Assembly (NCBI GenBank): GCA_963791495.1
Contig: CAWBST010000029.1
Span: forward strand, 1-64,000
Direction: 5' to 3'
Length of the DNA: 64,000 nucleotides
Origin: JAMXLO01 sp963791495
GTDB taxonomy: Bacteria > Pseudomonadota > Alphaproteobacteria > Acetobacterales > Acetobacteraceae
The translations under genes were made by a program, and so were the position numbers. Position 1 is the stretch's first letter; each line of letters opens with the position of its first letter. The notes under the pieces were generated by a model that was not told the origin of the DNA, made no database searches, and saw nothing but the letters and a program-made list of their open reading frames with translations. Below are positions 29,605 through 39,081 of this stretch, piece after piece.

Positions 29605-30873
29605 ATGGCGGCCAAGGTCATCGAAACGGACTACCTTGTAATTGGTGCCGGGGCCATGGGGATGGCGTTCGTCGATACGCTGGTGACCGAGTCCAACGCC
29701 ACTGCCGTGGTGGTTGACCGATATCATAGGCCCGGCGGCCATTGGACCACGGCATACCCATTCGTCCGCTTGCACCAGCCGTCGGCGGCCTACGGTGTGA
29801 ACTCCAGACATCTGGGAAGTGACGGGATCGATCTAACGGGCTGGAACAAGGGATTATACGAACTCGCCACCGCCGGTGAAGTATGTGCCTACTTCGATGC
29901 GGTAATGCAGCAGCAATTGCTGCCGACAGGCCGGGTTTCTTACTTTCCGATGTGCGAATATCTAGGTGATCGGCATTTCAGGGCATTCTCAGACGACTAC
30001 TATGAGGTGAACGTCAAGCGGCGCATTGTCGACACAACCTACATGAAAGTCATGGTGCCATCCATGCGGCCGCCGCCCTACGGTGTCGTGCCTGAGGTTC
30101 GGTGCGTGCCACCAAACGAATTACCGAACATACGGCAGCGCTACACGCGATATGCGATCATAGGCGCGGGCAAGACTGCGATGGATACCTGCCAGTGGTT
30201 GCTTTGGCATGGAATCGAACCGGCGGACATCACCTGGATCAGACCGCGCGACGCGTGGTTGATCAATCGTGCGATTATCCAATTAGGCGCGGAGTTCGCA
30301 GATCGCACGGCGGCAGGTATCAGGGCGCAGAACCAAGCGATCATGGAGGCCACATCGATTGAGGATCTGTTCGAACGTCTCGTCGCCAGCGGATGGTTGC
30401 TGCGCCTCGACGATAACGTTCAGCCTACCGTCTATCGATGTGCTGTTGTTTCGCCAATGGAGTGCGAACAGCTACGCCGTGTTCGGAATATCGTCCGCTT
30501 GGGGCACGTCCAGCATATCGAACGGGGCAAGATTATTCTGGACCGCGGGACAGTTCCCACCGATCCGGGAACGCTGCATATCGACTGCTCTGCGGGTGGC
30601 GTGGAGACGCGCCCGGCCGTACCGGTGTTCCAAGGCAGTCACATCACTGTGCAGCCCGTGAGCCGGTGCCAGCAGGTATTTAGTGCAGCCTTCATTGCTC
30701 ACGTCGAAGTCGCTTATTCCGACGACTCTGTCAGGAACAAACTATGTGCCCCCATTCCTCATCCGGAAACCGACCTTGATTGGCTCAGAATTACGCTGCA
30801 GACGAATTGCGCTTATCTCCAGTGGTCCGAAGATGATCACCTGCAGGAGTGGCTGGACAAGTGGCCTTCTTGA
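29605..30873 (+). CDS. FAD/NAD(P)-binding oxidoreductase, flavin monooxygenase-like
   Basis: 422 residues with a GGGGGAG ribosome site upstream of the ATG. Two Rossmann motifs are seen: an N-terminal FAD site YLVIGAGAMGMAFVDTLV with the ribose-binding end VVVDRYHRPGGHW, and a central NAD(P)-type site YAIIGAGKTAMDTCQWLLW (about residues 185-203). These suggest a flavoprotein that handles a nicotinamide cofactor. No disulphide-reductase Cys pair is seen, so it is more like a flavin-containing monooxygenase or tryptophan-halogenase-related protein. The HAD gene follows at 59 bp, perhaps in one transcript. Substrate unknown. Confidence 0.75.
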   Translation: MAAKVIETDYLVIGAGAMGMAFVDTLVTESNATAVVVDRYHRPGGHWTTAYPFVRLHQPSAAYGVNSRHLGSDGIDLTGWNKGLYELATAGEVCAYFDAVMQQQLLPTGRVSYFPMCEYLGDRHFRAFSDDYYEVNVKRRIVDTTYMKVMVPSMRPPPYGVVPEVRCVPPNELPNIRQRYTRYAIIGAGKTAMDTCQWLLWHGIEPADITWIRPRDAWLINRAIIQLGAEFADRTAAGIRAQNQAIMEATSIEDLFERLVASGWLLRLDDNVQPTVYRCAVVSPMECEQLRRVRNIVRLGHVQHIERGKIILDRGTVPTDPGTLHIDCSAGGVETRPAVPVFQGSHITVQPVSRCQQVFSAAFIAHVEVAYSDDSVRNKLCAPIPHPETDLDWLRITLQTNCAYLQWSEDDHLQEWLDKWPS

Positions 30874-30931
30874 ATTGGTGTCAAACTGCCGGCTTCTATG
30901 GCACAGAGCCACCTCTGGGCTGGAGGCATCA

Positions 30932-31849
30932 ATGGCGGATGGCAAGTCGCTTCCATCTTGGAACGACAGCGCGGCGAAATCCGCGATCCTCGACTTTGTC
31001 GCGCGTGTGACAGAGCAAGGAGGCGCCGAATTCGTGCCGCCAGCGGGGCGCATTGCCACGTTTGACAACGACGGGGCACTTTGGTGCGAGCAGCCGCTTC
31101 AGACACAGTTCTTTTTCGCCTTTGACCGCGTGAAGCAGTTGTCGGTAGGCGACCCGACAATGAGCGAGCGTCAACCGTTCAAGGCCGTGCTCGAACGCGA
31201 TTACGGCACGCTTTTTGGACTCGGCAAACAGGCGCTGTTCGAACTGGCCTTCGCCACCCATGCGGGCATAACCGATGAGGACTTTGAGCAAGCTGCAAGC
31301 GGATGGCTGGCGACAGCGAGGCATCCCAAGTTCGGCCGCCTGTTCAAGGAATGCACTTATCGGCCGCAGGTCGAACTGCTTGCTTACTTACGGGAGAACG
31401 GCTTCAAGACCTATATCGTGTCGGCAGGTGGCGTGGACTTCATGCGCGCGGTTGCGGAGGAAGCTTACGGCATCCCACGTGAGCAGGTGATCGGTTCCAG
31501 CGTGAAACTGCGCTACGATTTGAGAGACGACCAGGTTTCGCTCGTGAAGCTGCCGGAGCTCAACAGCTTTGGTGACCGGGAAGTGAAGGCGCTGAACATC
31601 GGCCTGCATATCGGCCGTAGACCACTATTGGCGTTCGGCAATTCCGACGGCGATCTTGCCATGATGCGTTACACGAAGTCCGGCTCAGGGCCACGGCTCG
31701 CGTTGCTTCTCCACCATGACGACGCCGCCCGGGAGGCAGCCTACGACCGAGAGTTCCGGCTGAGCCCGTTGTCCGAGGCGCTCGACAAGGCTCAGGACTA
31801 CGGCATCACCGTCGTGAGCATGAAGCGGGATTGGAACGTTGTGTTCTGA
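30932..31849 (+). CDS. HAD-superfamily hydrolase
   Basis: 305 residues from the ATG at 30932, which has GGAGG nine bases before it; the frame is open further upstream but overlaps the previous gene. HAD motif I is FDNDGALWCEQP (nucleophile Asp in F-D-N-D), motif II YIVSAGGVDFM, and motif IV FGNSDGDLAMM. A large helical cap (residues about 50-150) separates motifs I and II. The family hydrolyses phosphate esters; in this subgroup, related to phosphoserine phosphatase, the substrate is unassigned. Confidence 0.85.
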   Translation: MADGKSLPSWNDSAAKSAILDFVARVTEQGGAEFVPPAGRIATFDNDGALWCEQPLQTQFFFAFDRVKQLSVGDPTMSERQPFKAVLERDYGTLFGLGKQALFELAFATHAGITDEDFEQAASGWLATARHPKFGRLFKECTYRPQVELLAYLRENGFKTYIVSAGGVDFMRAVAEEAYGIPREQVIGSSVKLRYDLRDDQVSLVKLPELNSFGDREVKALNIGLHIGRRPLLAFGNSDGDLAMMRYTKSGSGPRLALLLHHDDAAREAAYDREFRLSPLSEALDKAQDYGITVVSMKRDWNVVF

Positions 31850-32094
31850 TCGCCGTAATGACGGTCTTCGCAGATGGGCGAAAAACACGATGAAAAGCCG
31901 GGGTTGCCCGTCCGCGCATTATGGAATCGGCGTCGCGGATGCTCTACTCTAGCTGCCATGATTGAATTTTTTCGTGACCTAGAGGAACGCTTGGCTCGAG
32001 CGGAAATTCGGCGCTCGCCTGATGAGGCTGGCAAGCTAGACGGAAAATCGGTGCGAATAGCATAACAGCGCCTGTGCAATAATTGGTGGTGTTT

Positions 32095-33165
32095 ATGCAC
32101 ATCAGGCTGATCGTCATATTGGTGCTCCTCTCGTGTAGTGCGCCGCATGTTGCGGCACAGCGGGCACCGGCACCGATAAAGGCTGCAGTTTACCTCTCGC
32201 CGCCCTTCGTCATGAAATCGGGCAATGGCTATGCTGGCTTCACCTGGGAGCTTTGGCAGCAGATCGCCGGCGATCTCAAGCTGACCTATGACGTGGAGGA
32301 GGTGAGCACGGTCGCGCAACTGCTGCAATTGCTGCGCGAGAAGCGGGTCGACGTCGCGGTGGCTAACCTCACAATCACCTCGTCGCGGTTCGAGACCGCG
32401 GATTTCACCCAGCCCTATTTCGACGCCGGCCTCAGGATCATGATCGATGAGGATCGGCACGTCGGCATGGCAAACCTGATGACGGATCTGCAGCGCGGTG
32501 GCCATCTCCGCATCTACGCCTGGCTCGGCATTATCATTGTCGGCGGAACCATCGTGTTGACCTTGATCGACCGCCGGTACCATCCAGAGTTCCCCGAGAA
32601 GTGGCACGAGGGGCTGGCGGAATCGTTCTATCACGTCATGTCGGTTGCCGCGTCCGGATCGACCTCTCACCGCAATCTGTTCGGGGCCGCCGGGCGATTG
32701 TTGGGTGCCCTCTGGCTTGCCTGCGGCGTCGCGGTGGTCGCCTACGTCACCTCAAGCATCACCAGCGTGATGACCGTTTCGCAGATGGCCCATCAGATCA
32801 ACACCTTCAGCGATCTCCATGGTAAACACATCGGCGCGGTAACAGGTAGCGTGGGAGAGTCCTTTTCCCGTGCGGCAATGCTCGATGTGCAGGCATTCGG
32901 CACAATGGATCAGGCGCTGGATGCGCTGCTGATCGGACAGATCAGCGCGATCGTGAACGATGCGCCCGTGCTGGAATGGTACGATACTGCGCATCCCGAA
33001 CTGCCTATCACGGTTGTCGGGCCGGTTTTTGACACCCAGAAGTACGGCTTCGGGCTCCCACAGGACAGCCCGCTCACCCGACCGGTCAGCAATGCGATCC
33101 TGCGCCTGCAGGATAGAGGAGTGCTGGACACTCTACGGACCCGGTATTTTGGCACGACCCGATAG
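32095..33165 (+). CDS. Prokaryotic ionotropic glutamate receptor-like channel / solute-binding protein with pore
   Basis: 356 residues from the ATG at 32095; TTG and GTG codons just upstream are alternatives. Layout: signal peptide (1-21, ending HVAAQ), ligand-binding lobe S1 (about 26-136) with the conserved Arg in TITSSRFETADFTQPYF, TM1 (about 144-165), re-entrant P-loop (about 180-195, MSVAASGSTSHRN), TM2 (about 201-228, with YVTSSITSVMTV recalling the eukaryotic SYTANLAAF gate), and lobe S2 (229-356). This S1-TM-P-TM-S2 order is the GluR0 arrangement, not a soluble ABC binding protein. The usual potassium-filter TVGYG is absent. Probably a ligand-gated channel or sensor in the inner membrane. 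Confidence 0.8.
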   Translation: MHIRLIVILVLLSCSAPHVAAQRAPAPIKAAVYLSPPFVMKSGNGYAGFTWELWQQIAGDLKLTYDVEEVSTVAQLLQLLREKRVDVAVANLTITSSRFETADFTQPYFDAGLRIMIDEDRHVGMANLMTDLQRGGHLRIYAWLGIIIVGGTIVLTLIDRRYHPEFPEKWHEGLAESFYHVMSVAASGSTSHRNLFGAAGRLLGALWLACGVAVVAYVTSSITSVMTVSQMAHQINTFSDLHGKHIGAVTGSVGESFSRAAMLDVQAFGTMDQALDALLIGQISAIVNDAPVLEWYDTAHPELPITVVGPVFDTQKYGFGLPQDSPLTRPVSNAILRLQDRGVLDTLRTRYFGTTR

Positions 33166-33225
33166 CGGCTGATGACCTTCCACCAGGGCACTCCGACACG
33201 GCTAAAGCCTCTGACGGTGCGTATC

Positions 33226-34143
33226 TCAAGAATTCTGCACCGTGTGTGGTGCGCCTCGGTAGCGCAGCGCATCGACCAGCAGGGCAAATGCCGGCGTGGG
33301 CTGCCGGCGGCTCGGGTAATAGAGATGGTAGCCCGAGTAAGGCGGACACCAATCGGCGAGCACCCGAATAAGCCGTCCGTCGGCGAGGTGCGCCTGCACG
33401 CTGTCTTCGGGCAGATATGCCAGGCCGAACCCCGCCAGGGCCGCGTCAAGCATTGGTCCGCTTTCATTAAATACGAGCTGCCCCTCGACCCTCACCCTCA
33501 ATGCGCGCCTGCCTTTCTCGAACTCCCAGGCGTAGAGGCCGCCATGGGTCGGCAGGCGCAGGTTGATGCAGGCGTGGGTGGTCAGGTCTCGCGGCGTCTT
33601 CGGCTTTGGCCGTTTGGCGAAGTAGGAGGGAGCGCCGACAACCGCTGAACTCATGTCCGGTCCAATGCGCACAGCGATCATGTCCTTTGCCACGATCTCG
33701 CCGGTACGGACGCCAGCGTCGTAGCGTCCGGCGACAATGTCCGTCAGGCCATAGTCAATCACGATCTCCACCTTGATGTCCGGATGGTCCGGTAGGAGCT
33801 TCTTCAAGGTGGGCCAGAGGACGGTCTTAACCGCATGATCATGCGCCGTGATGCGAATGGTGCCGGAGGGCTTGTCGCGCAGCTCGGTCAGTGCGGCCAG
33901 CTCCGCATTGATCTCCTCCAGGCGTGGTCCTGCGGCCCGGAGCAGGCGCTCTCCCGCCTCGGTCGGCGCGACGCTGCGGGTGGTGCGGATCAGAAGCCGG
34001 AGCCCGAGCCGTGCCTCCAGCGCGCGGAGGGTCTGGCTCAGCGCCGACTGCGAAACGCCCAGCTGCGCGGCGGCGCGCGTGAAGCTCTGCTCCTGAGCCA
34101 CGGCAAGGAAGGCCACGATATCATTCAGGTCGGTGCGAGCCAT
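33226..34143 (-). CDS. LysR-family transcriptional regulator
   Basis: 305 residues. The N-terminal helix-turn-helix is SFTRAAAQLGVSQSALSQTL, followed by the linker helix and a LysR substrate domain (residues about 90-295, with IRITAHDHAVKTVLWPTLKK and GFGLAYLPED). It is divergent from the cupin gene (34272), with 128 bp between, and so is the best candidate to control the cupin-SDR-SDR set. A Lys/Arg-rich signalling loop is not seen. The effector is unknown. Confidence 0.92.
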   Translation of the reverse strand: MARTDLNDIVAFLAVAQEQSFTRAAAQLGVSQSALSQTLRALEARLGLRLLIRTTRSVAPTEAGERLLRAAGPRLEEINAELAALTELRDKPSGTIRITAHDHAVKTVLWPTLKKLLPDHPDIKVEIVIDYGLTDIVAGRYDAGVRTGEIVAKDMIAVRIGPDMSSAVVGAPSYFAKRPKPKTPRDLTTHACINLRLPTHGGLYAWEFEKGRRALRVRVEGQLVFNESGPMLDAALAGFGLAYLPEDSVQAHLADGRLIRVLADWCPPYSGYHLYYPSRRQPTPAFALLVDALRYRGAPHTVQNS

Positions 34144-34271
34144 TCAGAAGATCAGCTTATAGGTTCATGCGGATTTTAGCGCCTAATCCCTGGGAGCTGA
34201 GCCCATTAGATTGTCGGCTGAGGCCGCCGGCCTGCCCGGCGCTGGCACATGACAGGCAATGGAGACGGACA

Positions 34272-34682
34272 GTGGAAATCAAGCGAATCGGTTCACAGCC
34301 CTCCGCCAAAGGTCCGGAAGACTATTTCACGGGAAGGGTCCGTGTTGATCGACTGTTCAGCGCGCCTGATCCGGCGCGTGTTGCCGGTGCGAGCGTCACG
34401 TTCGAGCCCGGCGCACGGACCGCATGGCATACGCATCCGCTGGGTCAGACGCTGATTGTCACGGCAGGCTGCGGTTGGGTTCAACGCGAGGGCGGATCGG
34501 TCGAAGAGATCCGGCCGGGCGACGTCGTCTGGTTCTCGCCAGGCGAGAAGCACTGGCATGGAGCCACGGCAACAACGGCCATGACCCACATCGCCATTCA
34601 GGAAGGGCTCAACGGCAAGGTCGTCGACTGGATGGAGAAGGTGACCGACGAACAATACCAAGCCAGGTCGAGCACCAACTGA
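34272..34682 (+). CDS. Cupin closely resembling manganese-dependent hydroxynitrile lyases
   Basis: 136 residues from a GTG start with GGAG seven bases before it. Residues VEIKRIGSQ and PGARTAWHTHPLGQT place His53, His55 and Gln59, and PGEKHWHGA gives His94. These are the metal-ligand positions of the Granulicella tundricola hydroxynitrile lyase cupin as I recall it, and the overall sequence is very like that protein. Relatives are widely annotated as (R)-mandelonitrile lyase. No cyanogenic pathway is visible, so native function could differ. It is divergent from lysR and followed by two SDR genes, which suggests an aldehyde/ketone/alcohol context. Confidence 0.8.
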   Translation: MEIKRIGSQPSAKGPEDYFTGRVRVDRLFSAPDPARVAGASVTFEPGARTAWHTHPLGQTLIVTAGCGWVQREGGSVEEIRPGDVVWFSPGEKHWHGATATTAMTHIAIQEGLNGKVVDWMEKVTDEQYQARSSTN

Positions 34683-34831
34683 AAGGTGTCGGCAAGGAGG
34701 GCGGTCGTCGCGAAGGCAACTTGCCGGGTTCACGTGGAACAAGCGGCGAGTTGAACAGGATCGGAGACGCAGAAGAATTGGAGATTGCGTTACCGCGTCT
34801 CGACGCTCGCCATCTGAATAGGACATGACCA

Positions 34832-35590
34832 ATGAACAGGTTTACCAATCGCACCGTGATCGTCACAGGGGGCGCCAGCGGCATCGGCCAGGCCGCCGCC
34901 AAGCGGATTTTCGCGGAAGGTGCCAACGTTGTCGTGGTGGACATGAACGGGGATGGCGCTCGGCACGTCGCCGAAAGTCTGGATAATGCTGAACGCGCCT
35001 ATGCCGTCGCGCTGGATGTCACGGATCGTGCAACGGTGCACCGGATGATGGCGGAGGCCGCTTCACGCTTCGGCCACCTGCACGCCCTGGTGAACTGCGC
35101 CGGCATCCGCGGTGTGACCTCGGTGCTGGAGGCGGAGGCGGAGCAGTGGGCTCGCGTGCACGCCGTCAACCTTGAAGGAACGCTCATCCTTTCCCAGGAA
35201 TTCGCCAAGCTCGCGCTGAAGGCCGGTCACCCGGCCGCGATCGTCAATCTTTCCTCCTTGGCCGGTGTCACGGCGGTACCGAACCGTGCCCCCTACGTCA
35301 CTTCCAAGCATGCCGTTGTCGGCCTGACCCGCGCGATGGCGATCGAGCTGGGCACAGCGGGAATACGTGTCAACGCCATTACGCCCGGCATGATCCGCAC
35401 CCCAATGACGGCCGTCATGTTTGAGGATCCCGAGAACGAGCGCCGCATTCGCCAGAGCCACGCCCTCGGGCGGGAAGGTTTTCCCGAGGAGGTCGCGGCG
35501 GCGATCGCCTTCCTGGCCTCCGACGACGCGAGCTTCGTGACGGGTGCCATCATGCCAGTGGATGGCGGCGCCACAGCCGGCCGCTGGTAG
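34832..35590 (+). CDS. Short-chain dehydrogenase/reductase (FabG-like)
   Basis: 252 residues. TGGASGIGQAAAKRIF (cofactor loop), VVVDMNG (an Asp after beta-2, which favours NAD(H)), NCAGIRG, catalytic Ser (VNLSSLAG) and YVTSK, ending VTGAIMPVDGGAT. It lies 149 bp after the cupin gene in the same direction. The family reduces keto or oxidises hydroxyl groups; similarity to FabG is generic and a fatty-acid role is not indicated by context. Confidence 0.88.
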   Translation: MNRFTNRTVIVTGGASGIGQAAAKRIFAEGANVVVVDMNGDGARHVAESLDNAERAYAVALDVTDRATVHRMMAEAASRFGHLHALVNCAGIRGVTSVLEAEAEQWARVHAVNLEGTLILSQEFAKLALKAGHPAAIVNLSSLAGVTAVPNRAPYVTSKHAVVGLTRAMAIELGTAGIRVNAITPGMIRTPMTAVMFEDPENERRIRQSHALGREGFPEEVAAAIAFLASDDASFVTGAIMPVDGGATAGRW

Positions 35591-35665
35591 ATCGGATGTT
35601 CCACGCGGCTTGACCGCACGATGCGTGCTGCCGAGCCGCCTGCAAAACGCGAATGGATGGACACC

Positions 35666-36430
35666 ATGACCTTAGCTTTCGATGGAAAAGTCGCACTCGT
35701 CACCGGCGCTGGCGGTGGCATCGGCTTGGCGACAGCGAAGGCCTTCGCCAAGGCTGGCGCGGCCGTAATCATTGCTGATCGTGACGAGGTGACGACCGGC
35801 AAGGCGGCCGAAGGTCTCCGCGTCGAGGGCTACAACGCCATTGGCGTTGCCTGCGACGTGACAGACAAGGGCCAGGTGAAGGCGATGATCGAGCAGGCGG
35901 TCAGGACCTATGGCCGGCTTGATGCGGCCTTCAACAATGCCGGCATAAACTGCGATGGCGGCCCACTGATCGAAACAGAAGACGATGAGTTTGACACCAT
36001 CGTCAACGTCAACCTACGCGGCGTGTGGAACTGCATGAAGGCAGAGCTTCGCCAGATGGTGGCGCAGGGCAGTGGTGCGATCGTCAACTGTTCGTCGATT
36101 GGTGGAATGAGGGGCTCGAAAGGGCGCGCCGCCTACTCGGCCAGCAAATTCGGGGTGATTGGCCTTACGCGCGCCTCGGCCCTTGATTATGCCGACAAGG
36201 GCATCCGCATCAATGCAGTGTGCCCGGGGATCATTGGTAACACCCCAATGGCCGCGAAGGTCACGAAGAACTACGATCCCGACATCATCAAGGCCTTTGT
36301 GGCTGCCGAACCCATCGGACGCTTGGGCGAGCCCGAGGAGATCGCCGCTGCCGTATTGTGGTTGTGTAGCCCGGCGGCGAGTTTCGTGATCGGTCATGCC
36401 ATGGCGATCGATGGTGGTATTCTGGCCTAG
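35666..36430 (+). CDS. Short-chain dehydrogenase/reductase
   Basis: 254 residues from ATG 35666; an ATG three codons earlier (35657) is an alternative, and the frame is open further upstream without a good ribosome site. Cofactor loop TGAGGGIGLATAKAF, IIADRDE (Asp, NAD(H) preference), NNAGINCDGG, VNCSSIGGMRG with YSASK, and VIGHAMAIDGG at the end. It lies 75 bp after the previous SDR. Both probably belong to one small catabolic or detoxification operon under the LysR regulator. Confidence 0.88.
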   Translation: MTLAFDGKVALVTGAGGGIGLATAKAFAKAGAAVIIADRDEVTTGKAAEGLRVEGYNAIGVACDVTDKGQVKAMIEQAVRTYGRLDAAFNNAGINCDGGPLIETEDDEFDTIVNVNLRGVWNCMKAELRQMVAQGSGAIVNCSSIGGMRGSKGRAAYSASKFGVIGLTRASALDYADKGIRINAVCPGIIGNTPMAAKVTKNYDPDIIKAFVAAEPIGRLGEPEEIAAAVLWLCSPAASFVIGHAMAIDGGILA

Positions 36431-36583
36431 TGATCCTCGAGGCCCACGGGCAGGACACACATCTAGATTCTCTTGCCGATCCAGCGGCTGGGCTTGCTGG
36501 GAGCCTTGTGCGTAAAGCAGATTGCTTGGCCGGCTTGAGGAGCGCGGCACCGCGCGCCCGCCGGTCCCTCAGCGTTGCCGTCA

Positions 36584-37674
36584 TCACAGGCTTGGCAGAT
36601 TCGGCAAGATGATCTCACGCCAGACGCGGGTCGGTGCGATCGACTGATCCGGCCTATTATAGGCACCGAAGAACATACCACGGCGAGATCGGCGTCGGGC
36701 ATCAGATATAGCCGCTGGCCGCCGTTGCCGAACCCGGCGATCCATCGGTGCGCGCCGGGCAGGGCAGACGTGGTCGTCTCGCCGAGATACCAGAGACGGC
36801 CGTAGCGCACGCCCAGATCGGCGTTGACGTCGATCACCGGTGTGACCGACGCGTCGAGCCAGGCGCGCGACACGATGCGTGTGCCGTGCCATTCGCCGCC
36901 CGCCAGCACCATTTCGCCTATGTGCAGCAGATCGTGCGGACGCAGGCGCAGGCCGGACGCCGCGGACGGAACGCCGTCGCGGCCTTTGGCCCATTCAAAA
37001 GCCTCGATGCCGAGTGGCGCGAACAGCGCCTGATGCGCGAAGTCCGGCAGCGTCATGCCGGAGCCTTTGGCGATCAGATGGCCGAGCAGAGCGACTGCGC
37101 CGCCGGAATAGATCCAACGTTCGCCAGGCGCGGCGACGAACGGCCGATCGAGGATGAAGCGGTAGCGGTCAGGCACTCGCTCCATGGCGATCTCGCTGTT
37201 CGTCGGATCGGTGTACGGAAGCTGCTCATCCCACTCCATGCCGAGTGTCATGTTCAATGCGTTCATGACAGTGAGATGCGCGCGCTGCGGATCGGCGGCG
37301 AGATCGGGATACTCGGGGAACTGGGCCAGCAGCGGCGCGTCGGGCGACGGCACCAGGCCGCGATCGAGCGCAATACCGTACAGCAACCCCACGATGCTCT
37401 TGGTCACCGAGCGCAGATCATGCAGCGTGTCGGGGCCGAAGGTCACGCTGCCGAGTGGTGTGCCCCAGCTTTCATCGGCGTCGGAGAAATAGCGCTCCAG
37501 CAGAATACGGCCGGCGCGGTTTGCCAGAACGACATGCACATTCGGCACCAGGCCCGAGCGAACCGCGTCATCGAGCCGATCGGAGATGTCGTTCGTCTCG
37601 GTGGCGGAAATCAGTGACGGCATCGCGGAGGCTCCTGCAATCAGTCCGATCAAAGTGCGACGGCTGAGCGTCAA
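36584..37674 (-). pseudogene. Serine hydrolase of the beta-lactamase (class C / EstB) fold, C-terminal frameshift
   Basis: About 362 residues when the frame is mended. The N-terminus MTLSRRTLIGLIAGASAMPS looks like a Tat-type or Sec signal peptide, so the enzyme is likely exported. The S-x-x-K motif is DLRSVTKSIVG (nucleophile Ser), and the Y-x-N position reads WIYSGGAVA (YSG). The normal ending FFGAYNRPDQ and RVWREIILPNLPSL is in another frame joined at about 36677 (gtggtatg), where one base is missing. Without correction the protein runs to 36463 with a junk tail. Function: esterase, peptidase or beta-lactamase-like, not resolved. Confidence 0.75.
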
Positions 37675-37677
37675 GGT

Positions 37678-38511
37678 TCACTCCTTTATCGGCAGCCAGA
37701 TCTCGACTGTCCCGTTGCCAGTGCCCGGATCGAACCGTTCATCGTACAGTTCGAAGTCCGGCGCATCGGCGTGCGCGAGGCCCGACGCGGGCAGCCACTT
37801 GTTCCAGATCGTATATACGGTGGCGCTTATCCGCGAGATGTGGTCGCGATGCGAGAAGACGGCATAACGTTGTGCGGCGATCCGCACGCGGCTGAACTCG
37901 CGGGGCATGTCGTCGAAGCTGGCTACCTCGACGCCAGCGATGTAGTCGAAATTGCCGGCGCCGTCGGCATTGCAGCATACGCCATAAGCGGTGCGACCGA
38001 CCTGTCCAGGAATGTTGCCGATGTACGGCAGGAAGCGCTCCCATTGCCGCGGGATGCCCTGGTTCGTCTCGAACGTATAGCGTCCGCCGAGGCCTGCGAT
38101 GAGCAACGCGCGGCCATTCTCGAAGCGGGGCGGCTCCAGCTCGATGATCAGTGCTTCGTCCATTCTGATCGGCTCCACGAGAGTGATGTTCTCGAGATGA
38201 CGCTGCGCGCGCACCGCTTCGGGTGTCAGTCCGAACTGATCGCGGAATGCGCGGGTGAACGCTTCGTGCGAGCCATAGCCGGCGTCGAGCGCCACGGTCA
38301 GGATGTCAGGCGCGCCTGCGGCAAGATGTCGCGCGGCCTCGGTCAGGCGACGGCCGCGCACATGGCGCATCACCGACTGACCGGTCGCCACGCCGAACGC
38401 CCGCAGCAGGTGGTAGCGTGAGACGCCGGCAAAGCATGCGATCTCGGCGAGCGAAATGTCGTCTGCGAGCCGCGTCTCGATGAACCACAGCGCCTTGCCG
38501 ACTGGATGCAT
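37678..38511 (-). CDS. AraC-family regulator with GyrI-like effector domain
   Basis: 277 residues. Two helix-turn-helix units at the N-terminus (ISLAEIACFAGVSRYHLLRA and the second with VALDAGYGSHEAFTRAFRDQ) are followed by a C-terminal GyrI/SOUL-like ligand domain (about residues 115-277, ending GTVEIWLPIKE). The same order occurs in Rob and SoxS-like multidrug sensors. It sits 3 bp upstream of the serine hydrolase gene in the same direction, so they are co-transcribed. It may respond to a small hydrophobic compound. Confidence 0.9.
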   Translation of the reverse strand: MHPVGKALWFIETRLADDISLAEIACFAGVSRYHLLRAFGVATGQSVMRHVRGRRLTEAARHLAAGAPDILTVALDAGYGSHEAFTRAFRDQFGLTPEAVRAQRHLENITLVEPIRMDEALIIELEPPRFENGRALLIAGLGGRYTFETNQGIPRQWERFLPYIGNIPGQVGRTAYGVCCNADGAGNFDYIAGVEVASFDDMPREFSRVRIAAQRYAVFSHRDHISRISATVYTIWNKWLPASGLAHADAPDFELYDERFDPGTGNGTVEIWLPIKE

Positions 38512-38547
38512 GCCGGTCCTTCCACTCGAACCGGCGCAAAGTACCTG

Positions 38548-39030
38548 CTATCTGAGTTGCGTGCTTGATCGCCGTTGCGGCGGCCCGGCATCGACCGCAA
38601 CGGCCGCTGCGATCGCGACCAACGCCAGGAATGTCAGCACGGCGCTGGCAGCGTGCGAGTATTCCCATTGGCGTCGTGCAGTCTCGAAATGGTCCGGCGT
38701 GACGGTCCAGTTGCTGCTGGCGACGTTCATCGGATAGGTGAACATCCAGAAGATGACCTGCGTGGCGACCAGGCAGACGAAGGCCGCCAGCGACAGGAGA
38801 AGGGCGACGCGCTCACTACGGCGCATTATGGCGTGCAGCAGTGTCAGCAGCATGGCGGCAAAGATCACAATGCCGAACAGGGCCCATCCGGTGTAGATCG
38901 TCTGCATGACCATGTAGTCGGTCGGCGACATCGCCATCTTGCCGGGCAGCTCGAACAGGTGCGCTCCGGTCGGCACCAGATAGAGTGCGACACTCGCGAT
39001 CATCAGCACGCGCACATAAACAAGCAGCAT
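38548..39030 (-). CDS. Four-TM membrane protein, DUF1772-like
   Basis: 160 residues with four hydrophobic helices (about 3-22, 48-68, 78-97, 130-150) and conserved features P-T-G-A-H-L-F-E-L-P-G-K after TM1 and TMNVAS-like FTYPMNVASSNWT before TM4. This arrangement recalls the DUF1772/anthrone oxygenase-like membrane family, but no characterised homologue is certain. It precedes the AraC regulator by 36 bp in the same direction and may form an operon with it and the hydrolase. Confidence 0.6.
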   Translation of the reverse strand: MLLVYVRVLMIASVALYLVPTGAHLFELPGKMAMSPTDYMVMQTIYTGWALFGIVIFAAMLLTLLHAIMRRSERVALLLSLAAFVCLVATQVIFWMFTYPMNVASSNWTVTPDHFETARRQWEYSHAASAVLTFLALVAIAAAVAVDAGPPQRRSSTQLR

Positions 39031-39081
39031 CGCAGGTCTCCCCGCGTCACAACGCCGAGGGGACAGCCCGGTTCCGACTGA

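Noticed and set aside
31958..32065. 35-codon open frame before the glutamate-receptor-like gene
   Set aside because: Short, with no homologous pattern and no ribosome site.
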